34,982 nucleotides of DNA, from NCBI GenBank assembly GCA_029226205.1, contig JAQXXT010000080.1, positions 1 through 34,982 of the forward strand. Reading direction: 5' to 3'. Numbering within the stretch: the stretch's first letter is position 1; each line of letters opens with the position of its first letter. Origin of the DNA: Prevotellaceae bacterium. Its GTDB lineage: Bacteria; Bacteroidota; Bacteroidia; Bacteroidales; Bacteroidaceae. The notes under the pieces are model-generated. The model saw nothing but the letters and a program-made list of their open reading frames with translations, ran no database searches and had not been told where the DNA came from. Both the position numbers and the translations under genes were made by a program. Of this stretch, positions 1 to 8,116 are shown in pieces.

Positions 1-108
1 GAAGTTGAGAGAGACAAGTATTTCAAGGAGACAGAGTTGAAGAATATTGATGATCCCGACCTTCGCAAGTTCCTCGCCAAGTTTGAGGAGAAGGTAGTCA
101 GTGAGTAA
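1..108 (+). CDS. 3' end of an unidentified protein (partial)
   Basis: The frame is open from the left edge and stops with TAA at 106-108, giving the last 35 residues of a charged, lysine- and glutamate-rich C-terminus that ends in KVVSE. No domain can be recognised from this tail. It runs in the same direction as the small ORF that follows 44 bases later and opposite to the integrase. It could belong either to an integrated element or to the chromosome; the window does not decide this. Confidence 0.5.
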   Translation, partial: EVERDKYFKETELKNIDDPDLRKFLAKFEEKVVSE

Positions 109-152
109 AAGGTAACGAGGGAGCTAACCACTCCCTCATAAATGATGTTATT

Positions 153-374
153 ATGGGTGTGAATTTAAAATCAATTTACGGTCTCTCAGATTCTGAGATT
201 GGATTAATTCTTGCACGTCTCAATATGGCAGCAGAGCCGAAAGGATGGGAAGTTAAATTCATTAAGGGTGTAAAATACGGATTCCATTTTACGATTATCA
301 ACAAAAAATCTTCACACAAGCGTTTTCACGCATGGAGTGAGGGTAAAGCAATGGAGATTATCAAGAGCTTGTAA
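153..374 (+). CDS. small hypothetical protein (73 aa)
   Basis: This is a 73-residue ORF beginning MGVNLKSIYG, with no signal peptide or membrane segment. The C-terminal half is basic and aromatic (WEVKFIKGVKYGFHF, then HKRFHAW). I do not recognise a family. The ORF is followed by a strong palindromic terminator starting 35 bases after its stop, which supports it as the last gene of a rightward transcript. Being next to a tyrosine recombinase, it may be mobile-element cargo, but that is inference. A spurious ORF cannot be excluded. Confidence 0.5.
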   Translation: MGVNLKSIYGLSDSEIGLILARLNMAAEPKGWEVKFIKGVKYGFHFTIINKKSSHKRFHAWSEGKAMEIIKSL

Positions 375-401
375 CAATCTGTTGGTTAGGTTAAAACACG
401 C

Positions 402-440
402 TTTTTTTTCAGAGAGTTTAGCCTAAACTCTCTGAAAAAT
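402..440. terminator. bidirectional hairpin terminator
   Basis: Positions 409-421 and 423-435 form a perfect 13-bp inverted repeat (TCAGAGAGTTTAG and its complement) around a single central base. A run of T precedes it at 402-408 and a run of A follows at 436-439. The structure would therefore end transcripts from either side: the small ORF on the plus strand and the integrase on the minus strand. Confidence 0.75.
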
Positions 441-447
441 ATATCCA

Positions 448-498
448 ATCGCTTTCATCTGGACTCCCCGATTCTCGTGGCCTCCAGATGAAAGCGAT
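448..498 (-). terminator. 16-bp hairpin after the integrase
   Basis: Positions 448-463 and 483-498 are perfect 16-bp inverted arms (ATCGCTTTCATCTGGA and complement) around a 19-base loop. The hairpin starts two bases beyond the integrase stop and is followed on the minus strand by a T-rich stretch. Intrinsic terminator is the simplest reading. Because recombinases often act next to their own genes, a recombination-site role remains possible. Confidence 0.6.
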
Positions 499-499
499 A

Positions 500-1651
500 T
501 TATTCGGACTTTTTCTCAACCGTAATTTCCGGAATATTATTCACGGCGTTCCGCTTCATGTCGTCCACAACAGCAGCGTAAATTTGTGTGGACTTAATGG
601 AGGTATGACCAAGAATTTTCGACACTGTATATAAGTCGGCGCCGTAATAAAGTAGGATTGTGGCACAAGTGTGTCTTGACATGTGAAAATACATGTGTTT
701 CTTTATTCCGGCCTTCTCCCCCCATTTTTGGAGATGGACATAAACCATGGATCGGTCCCCGAACGGAAACACCTTGTTGGCGTTTCCGTTAATTCCTTTT
801 GGAGGCAGCCACATCTCCGCATTCTTCGAAATCGGGATGTAGACAGGCTCCATGGTTTTCTTTTGTACCAATTCTACCTGTAGACCATCCTTGTCGGTCT
901 TGACAATATCTCCCCACTTCAGCCGGGAAAGATCTATGTACCTTAATCCCGTGAAACAAGCGAAGAGGAAGGCATATTTAACCACCCAGTCCTCGCACTC
1001 CGTATTGGCCAGTTTCTGAACCTCTTCGAGAGTCAGATATTCCATCTTTTTAGTTTTCCTCACAGGCTTTTCCGATGGAGAGAGTTTGTGAAAAGGGTTA
1101 ACAGAAATCATGTCCAGACGGACAGCCTTGTTCATCAAGATGGAGAACACGGTAAAATAAGTATAGATGGTACTGGGGGACAGATGTCCCCCGTATTTGT
1201 TTGTCTCCGCTCCTCTCAGATATTCGAGGAAGTTGCGGAGAAAGTCCGCCGTCACGTCCTTGATGAAAATTTTCTTTCCGTTAAGGAAAAGGCCGAGATG
1301 CCGGACAAGGTTATGCAGCGTTCTCGAATAATTCGTATTGCCGTGCTCGGCGTAATAGTCCTGCTGTTCCTTGAACCATTCAATAAGGTCTTTCTTGCCT
1401 TTGTCTGAATCTTCAAGATGGAGACCATGCTCCATAATCTCCACTGTCCGTTTGGCCTTGAGCTGCTGCGCAACTGCAAGGGTTGCCTTGTTTGTTGCCT
1501 TGGCGGCCCTATCCGTTTCAGGCAAAAGATATAAGCCAAGGTATTCCTTGCTTCTGACACCATCCTTGTAGATGTCGAGATACAGCGTTTTTCTGCCGCC
1601 TGCTATCAGGCGGGACCGAAGGTGAACAGGTTCGAAATTGTGGTTTGCCAT
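500..1651 (-). CDS. tyrosine recombinase / integrase
   Basis: Site-specific recombinase of the phage-integrase family, as found on Bacteroidales mobile elements. From the ATG at 1651 it is 383 residues. Residues 1-75 resemble an arm-type DNA-binding domain, about 85-180 a SAM-like core-binding domain, and 205-375 the catalytic domain. Catalytic residues are visible: R237 in TGLRYIDLS, H323 and R326 in HMSRH, H349 in LGHT and the nucleophile Y358 in STQIYAAV. The frame is open 47 codons further upstream, but that part lacks protein-like composition, so the inner ATG (MANHNF) is preferred. A TATCTTTG -7 element lies at 1695-1702. It is transcribed towards the left edge, so the element it serves probably lies there; no attachment site was identified. 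Confidence 0.93.
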   Translation of the reverse strand: MANHNFEPVHLRSRLIAGGRKTLYLDIYKDGVRSKEYLGLYLLPETDRAAKATNKATLAVAQQLKAKRTVEIMEHGLHLEDSDKGKKDLIEWFKEQQDYYAEHGNTNYSRTLHNLVRHLGLFLNGKKIFIKDVTADFLRNFLEYLRGAETNKYGGHLSPSTIYTYFTVFSILMNKAVRLDMISVNPFHKLSPSEKPVRKTKKMEYLTLEEVQKLANTECEDWVVKYAFLFACFTGLRYIDLSRLKWGDIVKTDKDGLQVELVQKKTMEPVYIPISKNAEMWLPPKGINGNANKVFPFGDRSMVYVHLQKWGEKAGIKKHMYFHMSRHTCATILLYYGADLYTVSKILGHTSIKSTQIYAAVVDDMKRNAVNNIPEITVEKKSE

Positions 1652-1694
1652 TCTTTTTAATTGTTGTGGGACAATGGTGGGGACAAATATGGGA

Positions 1695-1702
1695 CAAAGA
1701 TA
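1695..1702 (-). promoter_or_regulatory. -7 promoter element of the integrase gene
   Basis: The minus strand reads TATCTTTG, matching the Bacteroidetes -7 consensus TAnnTTTG, 43 bases before the chosen ATG at 1651. No good -33 TTTG is seen at the expected spacing. Confidence 0.45.
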
Positions 1703-1761
1703 TATAAAACAAAATGAATTAGGACTAAAGTAAACGAAAGAACACCCTTTTAGTTGGATGT

Positions 1762-1803
1762 AATAAAAGCCATTGAAAACGTTGGTAATCAATGGCTTTT
1801 ATT
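1762..1803 (-). terminator. terminator of the nqr operon
   Basis: Perfect 15-bp inverted repeat (1762-1776 and 1789-1803, arm AATAAAAGCCATTGA) with a 12-base loop, 34 bases beyond the nqrF stop. It lies at the boundary between the nqr operon and the integrase gene, so it is also the best visible candidate region for an insertion junction; terminator function is the simpler reading. Confidence 0.6.
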
Positions 1804-1837
1804 CAATTTGCTTTATCTTTTATCATTTTGTTTCATC

Positions 1838-3109
1838 TTATCCGAAATTATCGTACATGATAGACTCGGGATCGACGCCGAGACTGTCGAGATATTCAGT
1901 GACGGTCTTGATCAGCATAGGAGGACCGCAGAGGTAGTATTCACAATCCTCGGGAGCCTCATGATCTTTCAGGTAGGTATCACGGACACAGTTGACAGCG
2001 AAGCCGGCATAGTATTTCACGCCTGCAGCATCAGCCTTCGGATCGGGACGGTCGAGAGAGAGGTGCATGTGGAAGTTGGGGAATTCCTTCTCCAGTTCCC
2101 AGAAGTCCTCGAGGAAGAAAGCCTCGGAGAGGGAGCGTGCGCCATAGAAGAAGTGCATCTCACGATCCGTGCAATGGATCTGGCGAGTCATATACATAAT
2201 CTGTGAACGCAACGGAGCCATACCGGCACCACCACCGATCCAAATCATCTCTTTACCGGAAGTGAAGTTAGGATGGAAATCACCGTAAGGACCGCTCATC
2301 AGCACCTTGTCGCCGGGCTTCAGAGAGAAGATGTAGGAAGAACCGATACCTGTCGGTACATTCTGGAAGCCTACTTGCGGACGCGGCAGGAACGGTGTCG
2401 TAGCGATACGGACCGTCAGCGTGATGATGTCACCCTCTGCCGGATAGTTGGCCATGGAGTAGGCACGGACGGTAGGCTCGGGGTTGTGGGCTTTCAGCGA
2501 GAAGATGTTGAACTTCTTCCATGCGCCGATATACTCATCACCGATGAGGCTCTTGTCGAAGTCCTTATCGTAGTCAATGCAGTCGTATGCCGGAATCTTG
2601 ATCTGGGCATAGGAGCCAGGGATGAAGTCCATGTGCTCACCCTTGGGCAGAGCCACCTTGAACTCCTTAATAAAGGAAGACACGTTCTTGTTGCTGATGA
2701 CGGTGCACTCCCATTCCTTTACGCCGAGGATAGACTCGGGGATCTTGATCTTGAAGTCGCCCTTTACCTTGCACTGGCAGCCGAGACGCCAGTGATCCTT
2801 GATCTGCTTACGCGTGAAGTGGGGACGCTCGGAGTCGAGGATCTCACCGCCGCCCTCAAGGACCTGAACCTTACACTGACCGCAGCTGGCCTTACCACCA
2901 CAGGCGGAAGGCAGATAGATGCCGTTCTCGTTGAGTGTGGCCATGAGGCTGTTGCCTTGTGGCACTTCGAGGGTCTTGTCGTCGTTGATGACGATCTTGA
3001 CGTTACCGCTCGGACTCAAGTATTTCTTGGCGATCAGGAGGATGATCACCAGCAGGAGGATCACGGCAAGGAAGACTCCCACACTATTGATAATAAATGT
3101 TGTGTCCAT
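1838..3109 (-). CDS. nqrF: Na+-translocating NADH:quinone reductase subunit F
   Basis: NqrF is the NADH-oxidising entry subunit of the sodium-pumping respiratory complex. The 423-residue protein has one N-terminal membrane helix (about 7-27), a ferredoxin-type 2Fe-2S domain with ligands C70, C76, C79 and C111 (PSACGGKASCGQC, then RLGCQC), an FAD-binding domain with RAYSMANYP at 215-223, and a C-terminal NADH-binding domain (IGGGAGMAPLRS, CGPP). Length and domain order match the family. It is the last gene of nqrABCDEF, six bases after nqrE, and is followed by a hairpin terminator. Confidence 0.98.
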   Translation of the reverse strand: MDTTFIINSVGVFLAVILLLVIILLIAKKYLSPSGNVKIVINDDKTLEVPQGNSLMATLNENGIYLPSACGGKASCGQCKVQVLEGGGEILDSERPHFTRKQIKDHWRLGCQCKVKGDFKIKIPESILGVKEWECTVISNKNVSSFIKEFKVALPKGEHMDFIPGSYAQIKIPAYDCIDYDKDFDKSLIGDEYIGAWKKFNIFSLKAHNPEPTVRAYSMANYPAEGDIITLTVRIATTPFLPRPQVGFQNVPTGIGSSYIFSLKPGDKVLMSGPYGDFHPNFTSGKEMIWIGGGAGMAPLRSQIMYMTRQIHCTDREMHFFYGARSLSEAFFLEDFWELEKEFPNFHMHLSLDRPDPKADAAGVKYYAGFAVNCVRDTYLKDHEAPEDCEYYLCGPPMLIKTVTEYLDSLGVDPESIMYDNFG

Positions 3110-3115
3110 TTTCGC

Positions 3116-3724
3116 TTAAATTTTTAAACCACTGAAGCACATCATGGCCATAGCCATGAGGCCGACGGTGATGAAGGTGATACCGAGACCCTGGAGAGGC
3201 TTGGGGACATCACTGTACTGCATCTTCTCACGGATAGCACCCATGGAGACGATGGCGAGCATCCAGCCCAGACCGCTACCGAAGGCATAGGCGATGGAGT
3301 CCCATACGTTGGTGATAGCCTGCGTGTTTGACGGGTCGAGGAGGATACGCTGCTGCATGAAGAGTGACGCACCCATGATGGCGCAGTTCACGGCGATCAG
3401 CGGCAGGAAGATACCCAGTGCACTATAAAGGGATGGAGAGAAACGCTCCACGGCCATCTCCACAATCTGCGTGATACCGGCGATGACGGCGATGAAGAGG
3501 ATAAAGCTCAGATAGCCCAGTCCCATGGGGTCGAGGACCTTTGTCTGCAGGAGATAGTCCACAGGTACGGTGACGACGAGCACGAAGGTGACGGCGGCAC
3601 CCAGTCCGAGGGAGGTCTTGACATTCTTTGACACGGCAAGGAAGGAACACATGCCGAGGAAGAACGCGAAGATCATGTTGTCCACGAAGATGGACCGGAA
3701 GAAAAGACTGATAATATGTTCCAT
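3116..3724 (-). CDS. nqrE: Na+-translocating NADH:quinone reductase subunit E
   Basis: NqrE is one of the two related six-helix membrane subunits (NqrD and NqrE) of the sodium pump. The 202-residue hydrophobic protein begins [21 protein letters not shown] and contains [20 protein letters not shown] and [12 protein letters not shown], both typical of the family. In the Vibrio enzyme, one cysteine from each of NqrD and NqrE holds an iron-sulfur centre within the membrane; C26 in GMCSFLAV is the likely ligand here. The gene is 16 bases after nqrD and 6 before nqrF, so it is translated from the shared operon mRNA. Confidence 0.97.
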   Translation of the reverse strand: MEHIISLFFRSIFVDNMIFAFFLGMCSFLAVSKNVKTSLGLGAAVTFVLVVTVPVDYLLQTKVLDPMGLGYLSFILFIAVIAGITQIVEMAVERFSPSLYSALGIFLPLIAVNCAIMGASLFMQQRILLDPSNTQAITNVWDSIAYAFGSGLGWMLAIVSMGAIREKMQYSDVPKPLQGLGITFITVGLMAMAMMCFSGLKI

Positions 3725-3740
3725 TGTTGTTTTCTTTTAT

Positions 3741-4370
3741 TTATTTCTTCTCTTCTTTCTGGAAGAAAGCACGATGGACCCAGATGACACAGCCCAGGAG
3801 GATCAGTGCCATGGCCGGCATCGTCATCATGCCATTGTTCATATAACCACAGTCGTAAACGCCCTGCGGGAGGATGGTGAAGCCCAGGAGGCTGCCACGT
3901 CCGAGGAACTCACGGACAGCGCCGACGATAACGAGGATCATGGCGTAGCCCAGTCCGTTGCCGATACCGTCGAGGAAGCTCGGCCACGGCTTGTTCATCA
4001 TAGCGAAGGCCTCAAGACGTCCCATGAGGATACAGTTGGTGATGATCAGTCCGACATAGACGGAGAGCTGTACACTGACATCATAGACGAAGGCCTTGAG
4101 AATCTGGCTGACGATGGTCACCAGTGCGGCGACGACGACGAGCTGTACGATGATACGGATACGATTAGGAATGGTCTTGCGGATCAGGGAGATGATGACA
4201 TTGGAGAATGCCGTGATCACCGTGACGGCGAGACCCATGACGATTGCCGGCTTCAGCTGTGAAGTGACGGCGAGAGAGGAGCAGATACCGAGCACCTGCA
4301 CCATGATTGGGTTGTTGGCGTTCAGCGGTTCGATGAGAGCCTCTCTATTTTGTTTACTGAATAAAGCCAT
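3741..4370 (-). CDS. nqrD: Na+-translocating NADH:quinone reductase subunit D
   Basis: NqrD is the membrane partner and inverted-topology relative of NqrE. The 209-residue protein has about six hydrophobic segments, and [20 protein letters not shown] near residues 28-47 carries the conserved cysteine expected to bind iron. [13 protein letters not shown] is another recognisable NqrD segment. The gene starts two bases after the nqrC stop, which indicates translational coupling. Confidence 0.97.
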   Translation of the reverse strand: MALFSKQNREALIEPLNANNPIMVQVLGICSSLAVTSQLKPAIVMGLAVTVITAFSNVIISLIRKTIPNRIRIIVQLVVVAALVTIVSQILKAFVYDVSVQLSVYVGLIITNCILMGRLEAFAMMNKPWPSFLDGIGNGLGYAMILVIVGAVREFLGRGSLLGFTILPQGVYDCGYMNNGMMTMPAMALILLGCVIWVHRAFFQKEEKK

Positions 4371-4372
4371 GA

Positions 4373-4993
4373 TTATTTCGCGTTAAAGAACTTAGTATAT
4401 TTACTCAGACAGTCATGAAGCATGTTGGTCACACCATTACTTGTCAGTGTGGCACCGGTGACGGCGTCGACCTGTGTCTCAGGGTCTGTCTTCTTCTTCA
4501 TCACGGACAGAGCGATGGTATTCGTGTCGCCATCCTTGAAGAGGTGCTTGCCCTGGAACTGCTCCTGCCATTTCTGGTTGTCCTTGATCTCGGCACCGAG
4601 GCCGGCCGTCTCGCTCTCGTGGTTGAAGTAAGCGCCATAGACGGTACGCTTGTCACCATTGATAGCGATATATCCGGAGATGCCGCCCCAGAGTCCCATA
4701 CCCTTCATCGGGATGACATATTTCTGCTGACCATCGACGTTAGCATAGAAGATGGGCTGGCCGTCGACCTTTGCCTCCGGTTTTACCACCTTATTATATA
4801 TAGCCTCTGCGTCAGCGTCATTCTGGAACTGGCGGATATTCAAGGAGTAGAGGATCTGCTTCTTCTGATCCAGTGCCACGTTGGCATCCTGGCGGTCCTT
4901 CAGACCGGCATAGACGACGGCCAGGAGGAAGGCGACGATGATGACGAGCACCGCAGAATAGATAATCGTATAGGAATTGCTGTTTGTTTTCAT
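4373..4993 (-). CDS. nqrC: Na+-translocating NADH:quinone reductase subunit C
   Basis: NqrC carries a covalently bound FMN on the outer side of the inner membrane. The 206-residue protein has one N-terminal membrane helix (about 8-29) and a periplasmic FMN-binding domain. The flavinylation motif DAVTGAT at 176-182 fits the ApbE-type consensus Dxx(S/T)GAT, and T182 is the expected FMN acceptor. An ApbE transferase must exist elsewhere in the genome, as none is encoded here. The gene lies between nqrB and nqrD, with gaps of 17 and 2 bases. Confidence 0.97.
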   Translation of the reverse strand: MKTNSNSYTIIYSAVLVIIVAFLLAVVYAGLKDRQDANVALDQKKQILYSLNIRQFQNDADAEAIYNKVVKPEAKVDGQPIFYANVDGQQKYVIPMKGMGLWGGISGYIAINGDKRTVYGAYFNHESETAGLGAEIKDNQKWQEQFQGKHLFKDGDTNTIALSVMKKKTDPETQVDAVTGATLTSNGVTNMLHDCLSKYTKFFNAK

Positions 4994-5010
4994 TTCTCGT
5001 TCCTCCTTAT

Positions 5011-6183
5011 TTATTGGTTATTGGCACGCTTGGCACGTTTGGAGATATTGTGTTCCACCACACAGTAGTCGATGAGCGGCGCGAACATGTTCATCAGCAG
5101 GATAGCCAGCATCATTCCCTCAGGATAACCGGGGTTACGCAGACGGATGATGATCGCCATGGCACCGATGAGGAAGCCATAGATCCACTTGCCGGTCTCC
5201 GTACGGGCTGAGGTCACAGGATCGGTAGCCATGAAGACGGCACCGAAGGCGAAACCGCCAAGTACGAGATGCTCATACCAGGGGATGGGGTTGGCACCAC
5301 CGAGCTGGAAGAGGAAGGAGACGATACCACCACCGAGGAAGACGCTGAGCATGGTCTTCCAACTGGCGACGCCGGTCCACAGAAGGATGATGGCGCCGAT
5401 GGCGATAGCGATGACAGATGTCTCACCGACACTGCCGGGGATGAAACCGAGGATGCTGTCGCAGATAGACGGCAGCTGATCGAGGTGGTTCTGTGCGATA
5501 CTTCCCAGCGGTGTTGCTGCCGTGAGGGCGTCTGCCTTGGCGGCGAGGTCGTTGCCGAGACCGCAGATCTTATCCTGGCTGACCCATACGCTGAGGTCAC
5601 CGGTCATCTTGCTCGGATAGGAGAAGAAGAGGAAGGCACGCGTGACGAGGGCCACGTTGAAGATGTTCATACCTGTACCACCGAAGATCTCCTTGGCGAA
5701 GATGACGGCGAAGGCGATGGCGATGATCAGGATCCAGTAGGGTGTGTTGATTGGAATAATCAATGGGATGATCATACCTGTGACGAGGTATCCCTCCTGG
5801 ATCTCCTCATGTTTCCATTGTGCCCAGGCGAACTCAATGCCCAGACCGACGACGTAGCTGACGATGACTTTCGGCAGTACGGCGAGGAAGCCATAGCCGA
5901 AGATCTCCCAGAATCCTGCCGTGGCGAGGGTGCCGGCGAGCTTGTAGTTCTGGTAGCCAACATTATACATACCGAAGAGCAGGGCAGGGATCAGTGCGAT
6001 GACGACGATGCTCATGATACGCTTCGAGTCGATGGCGTCATGGATGCTCGCACCGCTCTTGGCCGTCGTGTTCGGCACATAGAGGAAGGACTCAAAGCCG
6101 TCGAAGACGCTCTGGAAGGCATGCAAGCTGCCTCCTTCCTCAAACTTAGGCTTGATATGGTCTAAATATTTGCGTAATGACAT
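5011..6183 (-). CDS. nqrB: Na+-translocating NADH:quinone reductase subunit B
   Basis: NqrB is the large membrane subunit, holding FMN and riboflavin and forming part of the ion and quinone path. The 390-residue protein has about ten hydrophobic segments. GYLVTGMIIPLIIP, FGGTGMNIFNVALVTRAFLFF and MATDPVTSARTETGKWIYGF are typical. The predicted flavinylation site reads DALTAAT at 218-224, with T224 as acceptor; the usual glycine before AT is alanine here. The gene starts three bases after nqrA and is followed by nqrC. Confidence 0.97.
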   Translation of the reverse strand: MSLRKYLDHIKPKFEEGGSLHAFQSVFDGFESFLYVPNTTAKSGASIHDAIDSKRIMSIVVIALIPALLFGMYNVGYQNYKLAGTLATAGFWEIFGYGFLAVLPKVIVSYVVGLGIEFAWAQWKHEEIQEGYLVTGMIIPLIIPINTPYWILIIAIAFAVIFAKEIFGGTGMNIFNVALVTRAFLFFSYPSKMTGDLSVWVSQDKICGLGNDLAAKADALTAATPLGSIAQNHLDQLPSICDSILGFIPGSVGETSVIAIAIGAIILLWTGVASWKTMLSVFLGGGIVSFLFQLGGANPIPWYEHLVLGGFAFGAVFMATDPVTSARTETGKWIYGFLIGAMAIIIRLRNPGYPEGMMLAILLMNMFAPLIDYCVVEHNISKRAKRANNQ

Positions 6184-6186
6184 AAT

Positions 6187-7548
6187 TTATGCGTTTTCTT
6201 TTCTTAATATGTTCAGGCCGTTGCGTACGATCTGCTGCAGCGGCAGTTTGCTGGAGTCGACAAACTCAGCTACGGCGAAGTCCTCAGGACTCACCTCATA
6301 GATGCCGAGCTGCTCCTGCTTGTCGATGTCACCGGCGATAAGACTCTTGATGAGGTATTCGCCATAGATGTCCATCGGCAGAACCTTGTCATACTCACCA
6401 CTCATGATCATGTGGCGCTCACCACCCTTGATACGGGCATCGAGATCGTAGGTCTTCTTCTTTCCGAAGAGCCAGGAGAAGTAGCTGTGACTCGTGGAGA
6501 ACTCCTTCGTACGGGGACGGATCCAACCGAGGAACTCATCGGCATGGGCTCCTTCCGGGATGACCGTTACCTCAGAGGTATGTGCGGCGAGGAACGTTTC
6601 TTTCAGTTCACCTTTCACGGGTACACCGGTCAGCGGGTTGCCATTGATGATGCGGATATCATCGGTGGTCTTCAGCCGACCGTCAACGATCTTGTCCATC
6701 GGCGTGCCGACGAAAGCCTTCACATACGTCGGTGTCGTGACCTCACTGCCGGCGACAGCGATCGTACGCTCAAGATTAACGTGACCTGTGAGGAACAGAC
6801 GGCCGAAGAAAATGACGGCAGAGGGGTCAACGGTCCATACCACTTCGCCCTTATTGACGGGATCAAGGTGGTTGACCTGTACGCCGACATTACCGGCGGG
6901 ACAAGGACCGTCGAAGACATTCACCTCGACGTCACGGGCTTGTGTCAGTGCCGGAGCCTGCTGATCACTGCCGATGCCGAGATAAACCTTGGCGATCTTG
7001 CTCAGTGCCGTCAGACCCGTCTGAAAAGCCTCTTCGTTACCCTGAAGCTCCACCTCGAAGTCGGCAGCCAGCGGCATGTCGCGCAAGGCAGAGACAAAAA
7101 TTGCCTTAGGCTCCGTCTGCGGGTTCGTAGACACAGCATAAGGCAACTGGTTCATCCATCCGAAAAGGCCTGCTTCCAGAAGCGCATTCTTGACGCCTGC
7201 AGCATCCATGGTGTTGACATCTTTCTTGCCGAAGTCAGTGTACACCTGTTCCTTGTCAGCCTGCACCTTCACGCAGAGCACCTTACGGCGCTCGCCACGC
7301 TCTACCGCCGTGACTTTTCCACTCACGGGGGAAGCGAACTTCACATCGGGATAAGCCTTGTTGACGAACAGCGCGTCACCGGCCTTGACAGTGTCGCCCA
7401 CATGGACGACGACCTTCGGGGTCACACCTTCGAATGCCGCCGGTACGAGACCGATGGTATCCGTAGCGATCGTTGCCGTCACCTCCGGCGCGGCTTTTCC
7501 CGTCAGGTTAATGTCTAAGCCCTTCCGTAACTTAATTACATTTGCCAT
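6187..7548 (-). CDS. nqrA: Na+-translocating NADH:quinone reductase subunit A
   Basis: NqrA is the peripheral cytoplasmic subunit involved in ubiquinone or menaquinone interaction. The 453-residue protein starts MANVIKLRKGLDINLTG, the characteristic N-terminus, and contains FDGPCPAGNVGVQVNHLDPV and the C-terminal GLNILRKENA. Length matches the family. It is the first gene of the six-gene operon; the 230 bases upstream contain a TAACTTTG -7 element, making this the operon promoter region. Confidence 0.97.
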   Translation of the reverse strand: MANVIKLRKGLDINLTGKAAPEVTATIATDTIGLVPAAFEGVTPKVVVHVGDTVKAGDALFVNKAYPDVKFASPVSGKVTAVERGERRKVLCVKVQADKEQVYTDFGKKDVNTMDAAGVKNALLEAGLFGWMNQLPYAVSTNPQTEPKAIFVSALRDMPLAADFEVELQGNEEAFQTGLTALSKIAKVYLGIGSDQQAPALTQARDVEVNVFDGPCPAGNVGVQVNHLDPVNKGEVVWTVDPSAVIFFGRLFLTGHVNLERTIAVAGSEVTTPTYVKAFVGTPMDKIVDGRLKTTDDIRIINGNPLTGVPVKGELKETFLAAHTSEVTVIPEGAHADEFLGWIRPRTKEFSTSHSYFSWLFGKKKTYDLDARIKGGERHMIMSGEYDKVLPMDIYGEYLIKSLIAGDIDKQEQLGIYEVSPEDFAVAEFVDSSKLPLQQIVRNGLNILRKENA

Positions 7549-7617
7549 AACTACTACAATATCTGTTTAGAAACTTAATATTTAGCTGAAAACTATTTCA
7601 TCGATTATGATTGCTTG

Positions 7618-7625
7618 CAAAGTTA
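7618..7625 (-). promoter_or_regulatory. -7 promoter element of the nqr operon
   Basis: The minus strand reads TAACTTTG, a match to the Bacteroidetes TAnnTTTG element, 70 bases before nqrA. No clear -33 TTTG lies at 19-21 bases, so the promoter may be weak or activator-dependent. Confidence 0.45.
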
Positions 7626-7728
7626 ACAAAAATTTTCCGATTTTACGAGTAAATGGGTTGTTTTTATTATTATTTTTTTGTTTTTGCCGTAGTTTGATAT
7701 GGGGAGATGACAAAAAATGGTTTATTTA

Positions 7729-7760
7729 TTTGCTACTATAGAAAATATTGATTATCTTTG
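7729..7760 (+). promoter_or_regulatory. promoter of the small membrane-protein pair
   Basis: TTTG at 7729-7732 and TATCTTTG at 7753-7760 are separated by 20 bases, an excellent Bacteroidetes promoter. The predicted transcript would begin about 15 bases before the ATG at 7782. Confidence 0.7.
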
Positions 7761-7781
7761 TAGCGACAAAGATAAAGGTTT

Positions 7782-8003
7782 ATGGTAACAGAAAGAGAAC
7801 AAAGGGAAAAGGATAAACTAAAGAAAGATAAACTTTCCGGGTTCTTTCTTGATATGGCAAAACTGTCATTTGCAGCTCTTGTCCTTGGTGACATTATGCC
7901 AATAATAAATGACACAAATTCAGGGAGTAGTATTTTGTCATTATCTCTAGGAATTATTATGACCATTGTTTATGCATTATTAGGATATAGAATTTTAAAG
8001 TAA
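7782..8003 (+). CDS. small two-helix membrane protein (DUF6722-like)
   Basis: A 73-residue protein with a highly charged N-terminus (MVTEREQREKDKLKKDKLSG) followed by two predicted membrane helices (about 25-43 and 50-69) separated by a short NDTNSGSS loop, ending GYRILK. The layout resembles the small Bacteroidales family I recall as DUF6722; its function is unknown. A textbook promoter lies directly upstream and a second tiny membrane ORF starts eight bases downstream, so the two are probably co-transcribed. Confidence 0.7.
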   Translation: MVTEREQREKDKLKKDKLSGFFLDMAKLSFAALVLGDIMPIINDTNSGSSILSLSLGIIMTIVYALLGYRILK

Positions 8004-8011
8004 TAACATAT

Positions 8012-8116
8012 ATGGATACACTAGGAATTATCTTTTTAGTAGGAACAGTTATAGGAATTGCTTTATTGGCTTGGACATATACAAAGGATGGCAAGAAATG
8101 GCTTTCCAATTTGTGA
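8012..8116 (+). CDS. 34-aa single-helix membrane protein
   Basis: ATG at 8012 opens a 34-codon frame: MDTLGIIFLVGTVIGIALL, then AWTYTKDGKKWLSNL, ending with TGA at 8114-8116. It is one hydrophobic helix followed by a basic tail, eight bases after the 73-aa gene. From memory, similar tiny proteins (MxTLxxIFLVGTVIGI with a DGKKWL tail) follow DUF6722-like genes in other Bacteroidales, which supports a real gene rather than chance. Function unknown. Confidence 0.65.
   Translation: MDTLGIIFLVGTVIGIALLAWTYTKDGKKWLSNL

Noticed and set aside
1762..1803. Attachment site of the integrase
   Set aside because: The palindrome is well explained as the nqr terminator and no second copy of its sequence occurs in the window to define att sites.
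2273..3127. Long plus-strand ORF (284 codons) opposite nqrF
   Set aside because: It is a shadow of nqrF with no recognisable domain and implausible composition.
5269..6165. Long plus-strand ORF (298 codons) opposite nqrB
   Set aside because: It is antisense to a certain gene, has a very acidic, low-complexity translation, and reflects codon bias of nqrB.
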